Positions 1-8,391 of a stretch of DNA of 64,000 bases are shown one piece after another. Origin of the DNA: Blastopirellula sediminis (lineage in GTDB: Bacteria > Planctomycetota > Planctomycetia > Pirellulales > Pirellulaceae); assembly GCF_020966755.1 (NCBI RefSeq), contig NZ_JAJKFT010000004.1, positions 62,001 to 126,000 on the forward strand. Direction: 5' to 3'. The notes under the pieces were generated by a model. It made no database searches. It saw only the letters and a list, made by a program, of their open reading frames with translations, and was not told the DNA's origin. The position numbers and the translations under genes were made by a program. The stretch's first letter is position 1; every line of letters starts with the position of its first letter.

Positions 1-206
1 GGTATCGCTTTCGCCTGAAGGTGACGCCGGAGAAGATCCAAGCCTGGATCGACGACAAACTGACGATCGATCAGAACATCAAGGATCGCAAAATCACGAC
101 CCGCAATGAAGTGACCGATTCGCAGCCGCTCGGTTTCTCGGCCTGGCAAACGACCGCGGCGCTGCGGAAGATCGAGATTCGCGAACTGCCGAAGAAAGCG
201 GACTAG
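1..206 (+). CDS. 3' end of a DUF1080 (3-keto-disaccharide hydrolase-like) protein, 5' truncated by window
   Basis: The reading frame is open to the left edge of the window (codons in phase from base 3), so this is the last 67 residues of a longer protein, not a gene starting at the GTG at 21. The tail [14 protein letters not shown], then [19 protein letters not shown], matches the last strands of the concanavalin-like DUF1080 fold, which is very abundant in planctomycetes and usually sits in secreted proteins that act on sugars. Its TAG stop shares bases with the stop of the convergent DUF1559 gene (palindrome CTAG at 203-206). Function beyond the fold cannot be told from this fragment. Confidence 0.7.
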   Translation, partial: YRFRLKVTPEKIQAWIDDKLTIDQNIKDRKITTRNEVTDSQPLGFSAWQTTAALRKIEIRELPKKAD

Positions 207-1174
207 TTCTTGTAGTCCGATTCGTTCAGGATGTAGGTCAGCGGGCCAGATCCGCCGGCGCGAACTTTCGTCGCATCCGTGACGAGCAACTGAGCGTAAA
301 CCAAGTAGCTGATCTTTTCCGAGAGTCTAAAAGCGGAGCCGTCTCCCATCGCAGCGATGACGATGCTGGGATGTTCTGAAGAAGGTCGAGGCGCCGAACC
401 GCGAGCAAGATCGTACTTATCGCCGTTGATCGACATCCAAGTGGCCGATGGGGGATTCACGACGGTCGCTCCGCTGGTGAACCATGACATCACGACTCCA
501 CTTTTTAGCCCGTAGGTCGCTGGAGGAGCTGGAGGAGGTGTACCAACGACTTGGAGCGTTGGCGCGAGTACATACCAATCGGATGCCTGCAGGTTCTCTG
601 AAAGCAACAGCGTATTGCTGAGCCCATCCTTAATGGATGCGTCCGTGATTTTCGGCTTCGGCGTACTGGGCGCCAGACTGCCGCGATATGCGAAGATGCC
701 GTTTTCCGATCCTTCCATGGTATAGACGCCGGTCGAAGCGAGGATGCCCTGACTCGCCCTGCCGCCGTTTGCGCAGTACGAATTGAATGCACCGAGCCAG
801 TCTTCGCGATTGCTGGGGCAAATCAACAGGTTAATCCGAGGAGTCAAGGTGCTGGGGGGCGGTGTGACAGTACCGGTGTAGGAACTCCAGTTTTCGGAAA
901 GTGCGGTTTGTTCGACATACGGAAAGATCGCTTGAATCCAGGTCTGGTCATTCGCCACATTCATTGGCTCGACATAACCCGGAAAGTGCTTTTTGTTGAT
1001 CGTGAATTGCGTCACGCCCAGCGCTAATTGCTTTTGATTATTAAGACAAGTCGTTTGTCGCGCGGTTTCGCGCGCATAGTTTACCGCGGGCAACAGCAAG
1101 CCTGCCAAGATGCCGATGATGGCGATAACGACCAATAATTCCACGAGGGTGAAACCGCGACGAGCCAGAGACAT
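203..1174 (-). CDS. DUF1559 pseudopilin-like protein (prepilin N-terminus)
   Basis: A 323-residue protein with a type IV prepilin/pseudopilin leader: short basic N-terminus, [17 protein letters not shown] with cleavage expected between G and F, a single hydrophobic helix, then the DUF1559 (SBP_bac_10) domain. The C-terminus carries the family's MGDGS strand. An upstream ATG at 1210 would add 12 residues, but the ATG at 1174 has GGAG about 8 bases before it and puts the basic residues next to the cleavage site as in the family, so I prefer 1174. Proteins of this family are present in many copies per planctomycete genome; a role in a pseudopilus or cell-surface structure is presumed and not proven. 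Confidence 0.88.
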   Translation of the reverse strand: MSLARRGFTLVELLVVIAIIGILAGLLLPAVNYARETARQTTCLNNQKQLALGVTQFTINKKHFPGYVEPMNVANDQTWIQAIFPYVEQTALSENWSSYTGTVTPPPSTLTPRINLLICPSNREDWLGAFNSYCANGGRASQGILASTGVYTMEGSENGIFAYRGSLAPSTPKPKITDASIKDGLSNTLLLSENLQASDWYVLAPTLQVVGTPPPAPPATYGLKSGVVMSWFTSGATVVNPPSATWMSINGDKYDLARGSAPRPSSEHPSIVIAAMGDGSAFRLSEKISYLVYAQLLVTDATKVRAGGSGPLTYILNESDYKN

Positions 1175-1490
1175 TCGCTTCGCTCCGTGATAAGCGCGAA
1201 AAGCCAGCATGAGGAAAAGGGAGAAGGGAAGCTAGCGCAGGAAAAGCCTTGCCAGAACTTCATTTTGTCAAAACCGTGCGCCTAAGTCCAGACATTGGAT
1301 CGCGTTAGCGGGAATTCCGGCCCCCTGAACCCCAGATGGTAAGGGAAATTCTCCACAGAATGCTGACATATCCTCCGCAGGCTTCAAAATGGGAAGAATT
1401 CGAGTAACCCGCAGGATAGGAAAAAGCCGATGACTCATGCGTCAATCTACGTTTTCCGCATAAGCCTGGGAAACGAGCAAGGACGCACGT
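1175..1490. other. Intergenic stretch between the divergent DUF1559 gene and the cobalamin riboswitch
   Basis: About 316 bases with no convincing gene on either strand. It must hold the promoters of the DUF1559 gene (leftward) and of the riboswitch-TonB receptor transcript (rightward). I could not pick a clear -35/-10 pair for either. Confidence 0.4.
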
Positions 1491-1650
1491 TTCGCCGGAT
1501 TTCAGGGAAGCGGAGTGAAAAGCTCCCGCCGCCCCGCGACTGTAACGAGGACGAACGCCCCGAAAAACCACTGACCTTAACGGTCCGTTAGGGTTGGGAA
1601 GGAGGGCCAGTAGAACGAATCGGAGCCAGGATATCTGGTCCGGCGAAGTC
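1485..1650 (+). promoter_or_regulatory. Cobalamin (B12) riboswitch
   Basis: The leader contains the conserved core of the cobalamin aptamer in order: a GGGAAGCGGAGTGAAAAGCT block at about 1505, the CCCGCGACTGTAACGAGG block at about 1532, the CCACTGACC segment at 1568, GGGAAGGAGGG at 1596-1606, and the B12 box GAGCCAGGATATCTGGT at 1623-1639. A perfect 9-bp closing stem (P1) pairs TTCGCCGGA (1491-1499) with TCCGGCGAA (1639-1647). The purine-rich ribosome site of the downstream receptor (GAGGGAAGGGA, about 1675) lies just past P1, so control at translation initiation is plausible. Ligand class (adenosyl- or methylcobalamin) cannot be assigned by eye. Confidence 0.92.
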
Positions 1651-1689
1651 ACTATTCGAATCAAGTTTTTCCTCGAGGGAAGGGAAACG

Positions 1690-3645
1690 ATGCGATTTCG
1701 CTGGACTTCGGCATGCGCAGTAGCCGCATGTCTCTCGTGGTTACCAACCACGCTCCCGGCTCAAATGCCGGAACCTGAATCTCCCCTGGCCGAGACCGAG
1801 ATCGCGCCGCTCGACAATTCGGAGCAAGAGATGACCTTGCCCGAAGTCGAAGTGGTCGGACGGCTCGACTCCTTTCCCGCCAATCCGTTACCGGATGACG
1901 CCGCGATCACGCCGACTGGAACGACGGTCGCCGTCGGCAAGACCGGCAGTAGCGTGACGGTCATCACCGCTGAAGAAATTCAGCGAACCCAACAAACGAC
2001 CGTCGCCGAGGTGTTGCGGCAAGTGGAAGGGCTCAACGTGGTCCGAACCGGCGGACCGGGCGGCGTCACCTCGGTCTTCATCCGCGGCGCCAACTCGCAG
2101 CATACCAAGGTGATTCTCGACGGCATTCCGATCAACGATCCGAGCAATGCCGGACGCAGCTTCGACTTCTCGACCTTGTCGACGCAAAACATCGAACGGA
2201 TCGAAGTGTTACGCGGCCCGCAAAGCTTGCTCTACGGTTCCGACGCGATCGGCGGCGTGATCAACATCGTCACCAAACGCGGCGAAGGCCCGACTACCGT
2301 TACCGCCTTGGTGGAAGGAGGAAGCTTCAACTCTTCCAACACCAGCGTTACGGCGAGCGGCGGTAACGATCGCTTTTATCACTCGACCAGCATCGGCTAT
2401 CAAGGGACCGATGGCTGTAGCGCGGCCCAGTTCGCCAATGGCAATCCGGAACGAGACGGCTATTACAACGGCACCATCTCGGGGAGGTACGGCTGGACTC
2501 CGTCGGAACTGCTCAACGTCGACTATGTCTTTCGTTACGCGGACGTCCATGCGGCGGTCGACGATCAGCCGTTCGGCGCGCTGCCGGTCGACAACTTGAT
2601 TCGTTCGAACCTGAGTGACGTCTTCTACGAGAAGATCCAGCTCCAGTCGTTTCAGCTCGACGGCATGATCGAACACCGCGTTGCGCTCGATCACACCGAC
2701 TACAAACGAGTGGACACCGATCCTGGCTTCTTTGACCCGCAGTACAACGGTCGGACTCGGCAATTTGAATACCAGCTGAACATGCTGCTGCTGGAAGACA
2801 ATATCTTCTCCGTTGGCGTCAATCATCTGAATGAAGAGGCGTCAAACACGTCGACGCCGCGGGTCAGCCAGTATTTGTCGGGCGTCTATCTGCAAGACCA
2901 GTATCAACTTGGCGATCGTTTCTATGGCACCGCCGGCGTTCGCTGGGACGATCATAGCGTTGCGGGAACGGCCCAGACCTATCGTTTCACCGGTTTGATC
3001 GACGTGTGGGAAATGGGGGCGGAGATTCACGGCAGTATCGGTACCGGTTTCCGGGCGCCGTCGCTTGCCGAAAACCTTTTTCCGTTTGGCAATCCGAATC
3101 TGCGACCTGAACGTAGCCAAGGCTGGGATGCTGGCGTCACCAAGTACGTCTTCGATCGTCGTGGCTCGGTTGACGTGACCTACTATCGCAACGACTTTGA
3201 AGACTTGATCGCGTTCGACTTCGCAACATTCTCGCTCGAGAACATCGGCCGAGCTCGTTCGAGCGGAGTCGAAGTGGTTGGCGTTTGGGGTTGGGACGAG
3301 CGGACGGACCTCCGCGCGACCTACACGCTGACCGACACGTACGACTATGACAACGATCGCCCGCTGCAGCGACGCCCACGCAACAAGGCGACGCTGGGAA
3401 TCGAACGTCAAGTCGCCTGCGATGCGACGGTCAATCTCTACTTGTTGTACGTCGACAACCGGTTTGATACGACCGGACCGCTGCCGTCGTACATCACCGT
3501 GAACGTCAGCGGAACGTACGACCTGGCGCAGGACGTCACCTTGGTCGGCCGCATCGACAACTTGTTCGACAAGGACTACGAAGAAGTCCCCGGCTTCGGG
3601 ACCTTAGGGATCGGCGCCTACACGGGGCTACGTGTGGTTTACTAA
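1690..3645 (+). CDS. btuB: TonB-dependent outer-membrane receptor, BtuB-like vitamin B12 transporter
   Basis: A 651-residue protein. It starts with a signal peptide (MRFRWTSACAVAACLSWLP, cleavage after ALPAQ-like LPAQ), then a TonB-box-like stretch LPEVEVVGR, a plug domain (about residues 85-195, with VLRQVEGLNVVR, FIRGANSQHT, ERIEVLRGPQSLLYGSDAIG) and a C-terminal beta barrel ending in an aromatic residue. An in-frame ATG at 1594 lies inside the riboswitch and is rejected; ATG 1690 has GAAGGGA before it. The B12 riboswitch directly upstream identifies the substrate as a corrinoid better than the sequence alone does. No btuCDF or cobalamin biosynthesis genes are adjacent. Confidence 0.92.
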   Translation: MRFRWTSACAVAACLSWLPTTLPAQMPEPESPLAETEIAPLDNSEQEMTLPEVEVVGRLDSFPANPLPDDAAITPTGTTVAVGKTGSSVTVITAEEIQRTQQTTVAEVLRQVEGLNVVRTGGPGGVTSVFIRGANSQHTKVILDGIPINDPSNAGRSFDFSTLSTQNIERIEVLRGPQSLLYGSDAIGGVINIVTKRGEGPTTVTALVEGGSFNSSNTSVTASGGNDRFYHSTSIGYQGTDGCSAAQFANGNPERDGYYNGTISGRYGWTPSELLNVDYVFRYADVHAAVDDQPFGALPVDNLIRSNLSDVFYEKIQLQSFQLDGMIEHRVALDHTDYKRVDTDPGFFDPQYNGRTRQFEYQLNMLLLEDNIFSVGVNHLNEEASNTSTPRVSQYLSGVYLQDQYQLGDRFYGTAGVRWDDHSVAGTAQTYRFTGLIDVWEMGAEIHGSIGTGFRAPSLAENLFPFGNPNLRPERSQGWDAGVTKYVFDRRGSVDVTYYRNDFEDLIAFDFATFSLENIGRARSSGVEVVGVWGWDERTDLRATYTLTDTYDYDNDRPLQRRPRNKATLGIERQVACDATVNLYLLYVDNRFDTTGPLPSYITVNVSGTYDLAQDVTLVGRIDNLFDKDYEEVPGFGTLGIGAYTGLRVVY

Positions 3646-3658
3646 TCGATAAGGGACG

Positions 3659-3696
3659 CAGGCCCGCAGTAACTATCTGCGGGCCTGTTTTCTTTC
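3659..3696 (+). terminator. Rho-independent terminator of the B12 receptor gene
   Basis: A perfect 11-bp stem (CAGGCCCGCAG at 3659-3669 with CTGCGGGCCTG at 3677-3687), 7-base loop, followed by TTTTCTTTC. It begins 14 bases after the stop codon. Confidence 0.9.
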
Positions 3697-3845
3697 GTAG
3701 CCCGAAGCGCAAGCGAGGGAAATGCGGTCGCAAAGTAAATGACGAATGTCGAAGCTCGAATGACGAACTCTCTTTCCTTCGACATTCTGGTTTCGACATT
3801 CGTCTTTTAGCCCAACGCATTTCCCTCGCTTGCGCTTCGGGCTAC
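3697..3845. repeat. Nested inverted repeat, REP-like element with GTAG-headed 30-bp arms (family A, copy 1)
   Basis: The arms 3697-3726 and 3816-3845 are perfect reverse complements over 30 bp, each beginning outward with GTAGCCCGAAG. Inside lies a second perfect 13-bp inverted repeat (3741-3753 with 3792-3804, GACGAATGTCGAA). The element fills the space between two convergent genes. A diverged copy is at 7166-7296. GTAG heads, intergenic position and the doublet arrangement resemble REP/BIME elements mobilised by RAYT transposases; that origin is inference. Confidence 0.85.
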
Positions 3846-3855
3846 TAATGAAGCT

Positions 3856-4368
<513 letters not shown>

Positions 4369-4378
4369 CTTTTAAAAA

Positions 4379-4412
4379 CAAAAAAAGCGTCCTCTCGTGA
4401 GAAGAGGACGCT
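4379..4412 (-). terminator. Rho-independent terminator downstream of the second DUF1559 gene
   Basis: On the minus strand the hairpin AGCGTCCTCT...AGAGGACGCT-type (stem 4385-4394 with 4403-4412) is followed by a T-rich tail (AAAACAAAAAAA on the plus strand, 4373-4384). It lies between the DUF1559 stop (4457) and the tadA start (4368), so tadA is probably transcribed separately. Confidence 0.85.
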
Positions 4413-4456
4413 GCAATTGTACTGAAAAACCATGGTCCCGAGATAACGGGGAACGG

Positions 4457-5440
4457 TTACAGACTCAATTCCGTACCCTTGATCGGCCAGATCTGCCACG
4501 GCGGATTCGGAGCGGCGCCGGACATGTTGGGGGTTTCGTTCGCTTTGGCGCCGTTTGACGACATGAGTCGACCGAGCACCGTACCGTCGACGTTCTCATC
4601 CAGGAACTTTACCGAGCCATCGACAAAGCAGACGTTGACGCCGCCAAAGTGATTGCTGGACGGAAGCGAATTGGTTGCCGAAGGGACTGCGCCAGACGCC
4701 AACGTGCTATTGACCGGAATCATGCCAGCGTCACAGTTCGTGCTATTCCAGAGAATCGCCGCTTCAAAGTCGCTGGGAATTTGAACGGAGTTGACGAAAT
4801 TCCATTTGATCGGCAAGCTCGTCTGGACTCGTTCAGCGACCAGGATCGTGTTCGAGGCGCCATCTTTCATCCGATCGAGCAGCGCCGTCATATTGCCGGA
4901 GCTAATCGCGTTGTCGCTCCATGCGCCATTCGCTTCGATTTCGACGCTCGTGGTCGTGGTGAATCCATACTGATTATGAATCCCGCCGTTCACGAAATAG
5001 CTAAGCGGGTTCGAGGTAGCCCCCACAACGTCGACGGGGTCGCTCGGGCAGACCAAGAATTCGAGAACTTGTCCATCAAGAATGGCGATCGCGGATCCTG
5101 CAGTGGCGGTGCGATACTGCTCGCTATACAAGTCTGACAAGTCGTTACGCCCAAATTCCGACAGCAGCGGAACGGGCCAGTTGACGATGGGGGTCGTCCC
5201 ATAGACATGTGCTCCGGCAACCGGCACAAACGCCATCGCCGGCGGCATCTTTTGTTTCGCCGATTGAAAGCTCGCCACGGCCAAACCGTGCTGCTTCATG
5301 TTGTTCTTGCAAGAGGCGTTGCGTGCCGCTTCACGAGCGATGGAGACCGCTGGAAGCAACAACCCCGCCAAAATGCCAATGATCGTGATTACGACCAGCA
5401 ACTCAACGAGCGTAAAACCGCGACGAAGCGGAGAAGACAT
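4457..5440 (-). CDS. DUF1559 pseudopilin-like protein (second copy)
   Basis: A 327-residue protein starting [20 protein letters not shown], a prepilin-type leader with cleavage after RRG, one hydrophobic helix and a DUF1559 domain. The C-terminal signature [20 protein letters not shown] is intact. The start is supported by AGAGGA about 7 bases upstream of the ATG at 5440. It is a paralogue of the gene at 203-1174 but not a recent duplicate: outside the leader and the GDGS/VDGSV strand the two differ widely. It is monocistronic, with its own terminator. Confidence 0.9.
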   Translation of the reverse strand: MSSPLRRGFTLVELLVVITIIGILAGLLLPAVSIAREAARNASCKNNMKQHGLAVASFQSAKQKMPPAMAFVPVAGAHVYGTTPIVNWPVPLLSEFGRNDLSDLYSEQYRTATAGSAIAILDGQVLEFLVCPSDPVDVVGATSNPLSYFVNGGIHNQYGFTTTTSVEIEANGAWSDNAISSGNMTALLDRMKDGASNTILVAERVQTSLPIKWNFVNSVQIPSDFEAAILWNSTNCDAGMIPVNSTLASGAVPSATNSLPSSNHFGGVNVCFVDGSVKFLDENVDGTVLGRLMSSNGAKANETPNMSGAAPNPPWQIWPIKGTELSL

Positions 5441-5621
5441 GACATATCCTCTGCGTGGAGAGATTTTTTGAGGAGCAACGCGAAAAGCTTAGCCGCTCTT
5501 ACTATCGCAAAAATATCTGCAGATGTCGAGGCTTTGGTTGCCCCCGCGTGGAGATTTCATGAATCCCTAAGTGCAAACGCAACCTATGTTTGCGTAGCTC
5601 ACGCCGGAGCTGGGCCCGCTT

Positions 5622-5658
5622 CGCCGACCTCGGCGACACCTCCACCTGTGGGGGTGTC
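5622..5658 (+). other. Two consecutive short hairpins in the leader of the 96-residue gene
   Basis: CGCCGACCTCGGCG (5622-5635) folds on itself, and is followed at once by a second hairpin in which GACACC (5635-5640) pairs with GGTGTC (5653-5658). There is no T-tract after them. They could be leader structure for the gene starting at 5697 or chance; I cannot tell. Confidence 0.35.
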
Positions 5659-5696
5659 ATGCCGCAAGCGACGTAAAGTTAGCAAGGATAATCGTT

Positions 5697-5987
5697 ATGA
5701 CGGTAGCAATTGGAACCGAAAACGTCTGGCTTCGCCTCTTAAAGGCATGGCCGGAAAAGATGCCGCAACAAGGGATAGTCGTCACCGAATTGAACGAACA
5801 GATTCCCTTTACCGGTTTTATCTTTGATGACGAGATCATGATTTTGCAGCGGCCGACGCCCGATGCGATGGGGGGGCGCCAAGTGATCGTTCCGTTCCAG
5901 TCGATCTCGTACGTCAAGATTACGGCGGTTGTGCCTCCCAAACTGTTCAACGACTTTGGCTTTACCGGCGCTCTTCCCAAGGTCTAA
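5697..5987 (+). CDS. Small hypothetical protein paired with a cysteine-desulfurase-like gene
   Basis: A 96-residue soluble protein without signal peptide or membrane segment. I do not recognise a named family. The middle (about residues 25-75) alternates hydrophobic and polar residues in strand-like runs, GIVVTELNEQIPFTGFIF and QVIVPFQSISYVKITAVV, reminiscent of a small beta barrel such as an Sm-like fold; this is a guess from pattern. The gene ends 6 bases before the next start, so the two are surely co-transcribed and likely functionally linked. AAGGA lies about 11 bases before the ATG. Confidence 0.7.
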   Translation: MTVAIGTENVWLRLLKAWPEKMPQQGIVVTELNEQIPFTGFIFDDEIMILQRPTPDAMGGRQVIVPFQSISYVKITAVVPPKLFNDFGFTGALPKV

Positions 5988-5993
5988 CGACTC

Positions 5994-7133
5994 ATGCGGC
6001 GAATTTACCTCGACCACAACACGACCACCCCGCTCGCTCCCAGCGTCCAAGAGGCGATGCTCCCGTTCCTCGCGGAGTTTTACGCCACTCCGGACTACGA
6101 TTATCCGCCGTCGCGGATCGTCGAAGAGACGCTGGAAGATGCCCGCGGTCAGGTCGCCAAGCTGATCGGGGCGACCAACGAAGAGATCGTTTTCACCGCT
6201 TCCGGAACCGAAAGCATTAACTTGGCGATCCAGGGGACCTTCTTTCGCAATCCGGCTGACATCGGCGGACACCTGATCGTCTCGGCGCTCGATCATCCGG
6301 CCGTGACCGAGTCGGCTCGCTTTTTAAAGCAGCTCGGCGTCGACCTGACTTACGTCCGTTGCGACAAAAATGGAGTCGTCGATCCCGAAGAGGTCGAAGC
6401 GGCGATTGGCCCGCAAACGCGCCTCGTCTGCGTGACGCTGGCCAATCACGAAATCGGCGTCATTCAGCCGCTCCGGCAAATCGCCGACGTCTGTCGCAAT
6501 CACGGCGTGCTGCTGCATGCCGACGCGGTGCAGGCCTGCGGTAAGATTCGGGTGCAAGTGCAGGAACTCGGCGTCGATCTGCTCAGCCTGTCGGCGCATA
6601 AGTTCTACGGTCCCAAAGGCGCAGCCGCCCTCTACATTCGCAACGGTACTCCGCTCGCTCCGCTGATTTACGGCGAAGGACAAGAGCGAGGACTCCGCAG
6701 CGGTCACGAAAATGTGGCGGCTTGGATCGGCATGGGCGCCGCTGCCGAACTGGTGCGCCGCTGTTTGGACGAGTCGGCCGAGGCGCAGGCTCGCCTGCGC
6801 GACATGCTGCATGATCGATTGGCTGCAGGAATCCCAGATCGTTTGGGTGTTCCCGGCGCCAAGGCGGAACGTCTGCCGAATACCCTCTCGGTGCAGTTTC
6901 CCGGCGTGAACGGCGCGCGACTACTGCGTCAGTCCGATTCAATCTGCGCCTATACGGCGTCGTCGATGCACACCGGACAAGCCGGCAACTCGCCCACTCT
7001 ATCGGCTCTCAACATGGGAGATGACGCCGCGGCCGGAACGATCCGCTTTAGCGTTGGCTGGTACACGTCGGAAGAAGAAATCGAACAAGCGGCCGACATT
7101 CTCGTTTCGGCCTGGTCGAGTTTGGTCCACTAA
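5994..7133 (+). CDS. Cysteine desulfurase/selenocysteine lyase-family PLP enzyme with Met at the catalytic Cys position
   Basis: A 379-residue fold-type I aminotransferase of the NifS/IscS/SCLY class. PLP-site residues are in place: FTASGTESINLAI (about 67-79), H101 in SALDHPAV, D177 and Q180 in HADAVQACGK, and the Schiff-base lysine K203 in SLSAHKFYGPKG. The C-terminal signature reads ICAYTASSMHTGQ...TIRFSVGWYTSEEEI; in SCLY-like homologues the same stretch is of the form aStGSACHSGQ...vRfSlGr.T. Aligned without gaps, the catalytic Cys (AC-H-S/T) falls on Met325, while the only nearby Cys is C318, seven residues earlier. The fold is certain; desulfurase activity is therefore doubtful. It is the second gene of a two-gene unit with the 96-residue protein. 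Confidence 0.85.
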   Translation: MRRIYLDHNTTTPLAPSVQEAMLPFLAEFYATPDYDYPPSRIVEETLEDARGQVAKLIGATNEEIVFTASGTESINLAIQGTFFRNPADIGGHLIVSALDHPAVTESARFLKQLGVDLTYVRCDKNGVVDPEEVEAAIGPQTRLVCVTLANHEIGVIQPLRQIADVCRNHGVLLHADAVQACGKIRVQVQELGVDLLSLSAHKFYGPKGAAALYIRNGTPLAPLIYGEGQERGLRSGHENVAAWIGMGAAAELVRRCLDESAEAQARLRDMLHDRLAAGIPDRLGVPGAKAERLPNTLSVQFPGVNGARLLRQSDSICAYTASSMHTGQAGNSPTLSALNMGDDAAAGTIRFSVGWYTSEEEIEQAADILVSAWSSLVH

Positions 7134-7165
7134 GAAGAATTCGTACGCCACGAGTTACCTCATTC

Positions 7166-7296
7166 GTAGCCCGAAGTGCATGCGAGGGAAAGCGTTCGGC
7201 AGTTCCGAACGCCGTCGCTCCTAAATTCACACTCTGGTCCGAATTCGCCGGTTCTCGACGCCGCCAACTCCTCTCCCTTGGCTTGCGCCTCGGCCT
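7166..7296. repeat. Degenerate copy of the GTAG-headed inverted repeat (family A, copy 2)
   Basis: The left arm 7166-7194 reads GTAGCCCGAAGTGCATGCGA... and differs from the 3697 arm by two substitutions and a one-base deletion. The right arm, 7271-7296, is the reverse complement of the same unit with several further changes. The spacer is about 76 bases and unrelated to the spacer of copy 1. It lies in the 263-base gap between the desulfurase-like gene and the KaiC-like gene, where I see no other feature. Confidence 0.7.
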
Positions 7297-7396
7297 AATA
7301 TGTTCCAGCTTCGACACGGGGGGCGATTGACCGGCCCTTGACCACTTCCCAGAATCGAGTGTTTGAATTCCGCGGCGATTGATACGAAAGCAAGCG

Positions 7397-8275
7397 ATGC
7401 AGCGACAAACGACCGGCGTTCCAGGACTGGATGAACTATTAGGCGGCGGCCTGGTGCCGGGGACGTTGACGGTGATCGTCGGCGCAACCGGGATCGGCAA
7501 GACGCAGTTTGGCGTTCACTTCGCCCATGCCGGCGTCCAGCAGGAAGGGCGGAGCGGCGTCTTCTTCGACATGAGTTCTCGCGGCGATTCGCAAAACCAT
7601 GCGGCCTACGCACAGCGAATGGTCGACTGGAAGCTGACCCGCTGCGATTCGCAGGTGAAGCCGAACCTGGACGACTTCTTCGCCGATGATGCGGAGTACG
7701 GCAACTTCCTGCATGTCTTCGACTACGTCGGCAAGCGAGTGACCAAGCGCGATCTCGATTGGGACGCTTGGCACGAATGGCAAGGCGAGCTGAACGAGAA
7801 GCTGGCGACGACGATCGGCTTTTTGTACGGCAATCTCTGTCGCGGATCGCGGCGGATCGTCATCGACGGGATCGAACCGGTCGACACGCCGAGCGAATCG
7901 ATCCAGTTCAATCTATTTGAATACGTCTATCACCAGATTGTTCGGAAAGACCCGATGTGGGTCGCACGCGATCTGTTCCGGCAGAAATTCCGCGAGCATT
8001 CCGCCGAAGCGGAGCGTCACAAGTACGATCCGGCCGAAGTCGGTTGCGTGCTGCTGCAAACATCGAAAGAGGCGATGCTCGACGATCTGATCTCGCGTCC
8101 GCTCGACGAGGGAGACATCCTCTCCGGCGCAAATACGATCATCTACCTTGGCAAGTTTATGGACGGTCGTAAGCTACGCCGCGCGATGTACGTCCCCAAA
8201 CACCGAGGAAGCGCCGTCACCGACGAGATTGTCCCGTACACGATTGACGACGCTGGTTTGCACTTCGAGGGTTAG
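7397..8275 (+). CDS. KaiC-like RecA-superfamily ATPase (single domain)
   Basis: A 292-residue protein. TTGVPGLDELLGGGLVPGTL followed by the Walker A loop GATGIGKT (about residues 27-34) is diagnostic of the KaiC/RadA/GvpD-type ATPases; RRIVIDGIEP (about 154-163) is the Walker B strand. There is one RecA-like domain, not the tandem KaiC pair, and no kaiA/kaiB or histidine kinase nearby, so a circadian role is not implied. The role of such single-domain proteins is unknown. A TTG at 7379 in frame is possible, but ATG 7397 is the family-like start. Confidence 0.8.
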   Translation: MQRQTTGVPGLDELLGGGLVPGTLTVIVGATGIGKTQFGVHFAHAGVQQEGRSGVFFDMSSRGDSQNHAAYAQRMVDWKLTRCDSQVKPNLDDFFADDAEYGNFLHVFDYVGKRVTKRDLDWDAWHEWQGELNEKLATTIGFLYGNLCRGSRRIVIDGIEPVDTPSESIQFNLFEYVYHQIVRKDPMWVARDLFRQKFREHSAEAERHKYDPAEVGCVLLQTSKEAMLDDLISRPLDEGDILSGANTIIYLGKFMDGRKLRRAMYVPKHRGSAVTDEIVPYTIDDAGLHFEG

Positions 8276-8285
8276 TATTTGACCT

Positions 8286-8363
8286 GGGTGGCACTGCTGG
8301 CTTGTCCAGCAGTGGAAACCTCGTGCTCGCTTCACACTGCTGGACAAGCCAGCAGTGCCACCC
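8286..8363. repeat. Perfect 29-bp inverted repeat of two hairpins (family B)
   Basis: The arms 8286-8314 and 8335-8363 are exact reverse complements over 29 bp with a 20-base spacer. Each arm is itself a hairpin: CACTGCTGG, CTTGT loop, CCAGCAGTG (8292-8300 with 8306-8314). The element lies between the convergent KaiC-like and TPR genes and may also end both transcripts. The sequence is unrelated to family A but the architecture (hairpin, spacer, inverted hairpin) is the same. Confidence 0.88.
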
Positions 8364-8391
8364 GGGGTTAAGAGCATGCGCCAAGTGATCG

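Noticed and set aside
1594-1689. Upstream start for the TonB receptor
   Set aside because: It lies in the cobalamin aptamer (B12 box), and the 32 extra residues would precede a normal signal peptide.
3697-3845. CRISPR-like repeat
   Set aside because: Only two copies, in inverted and not direct orientation, and no cas genes in the window.
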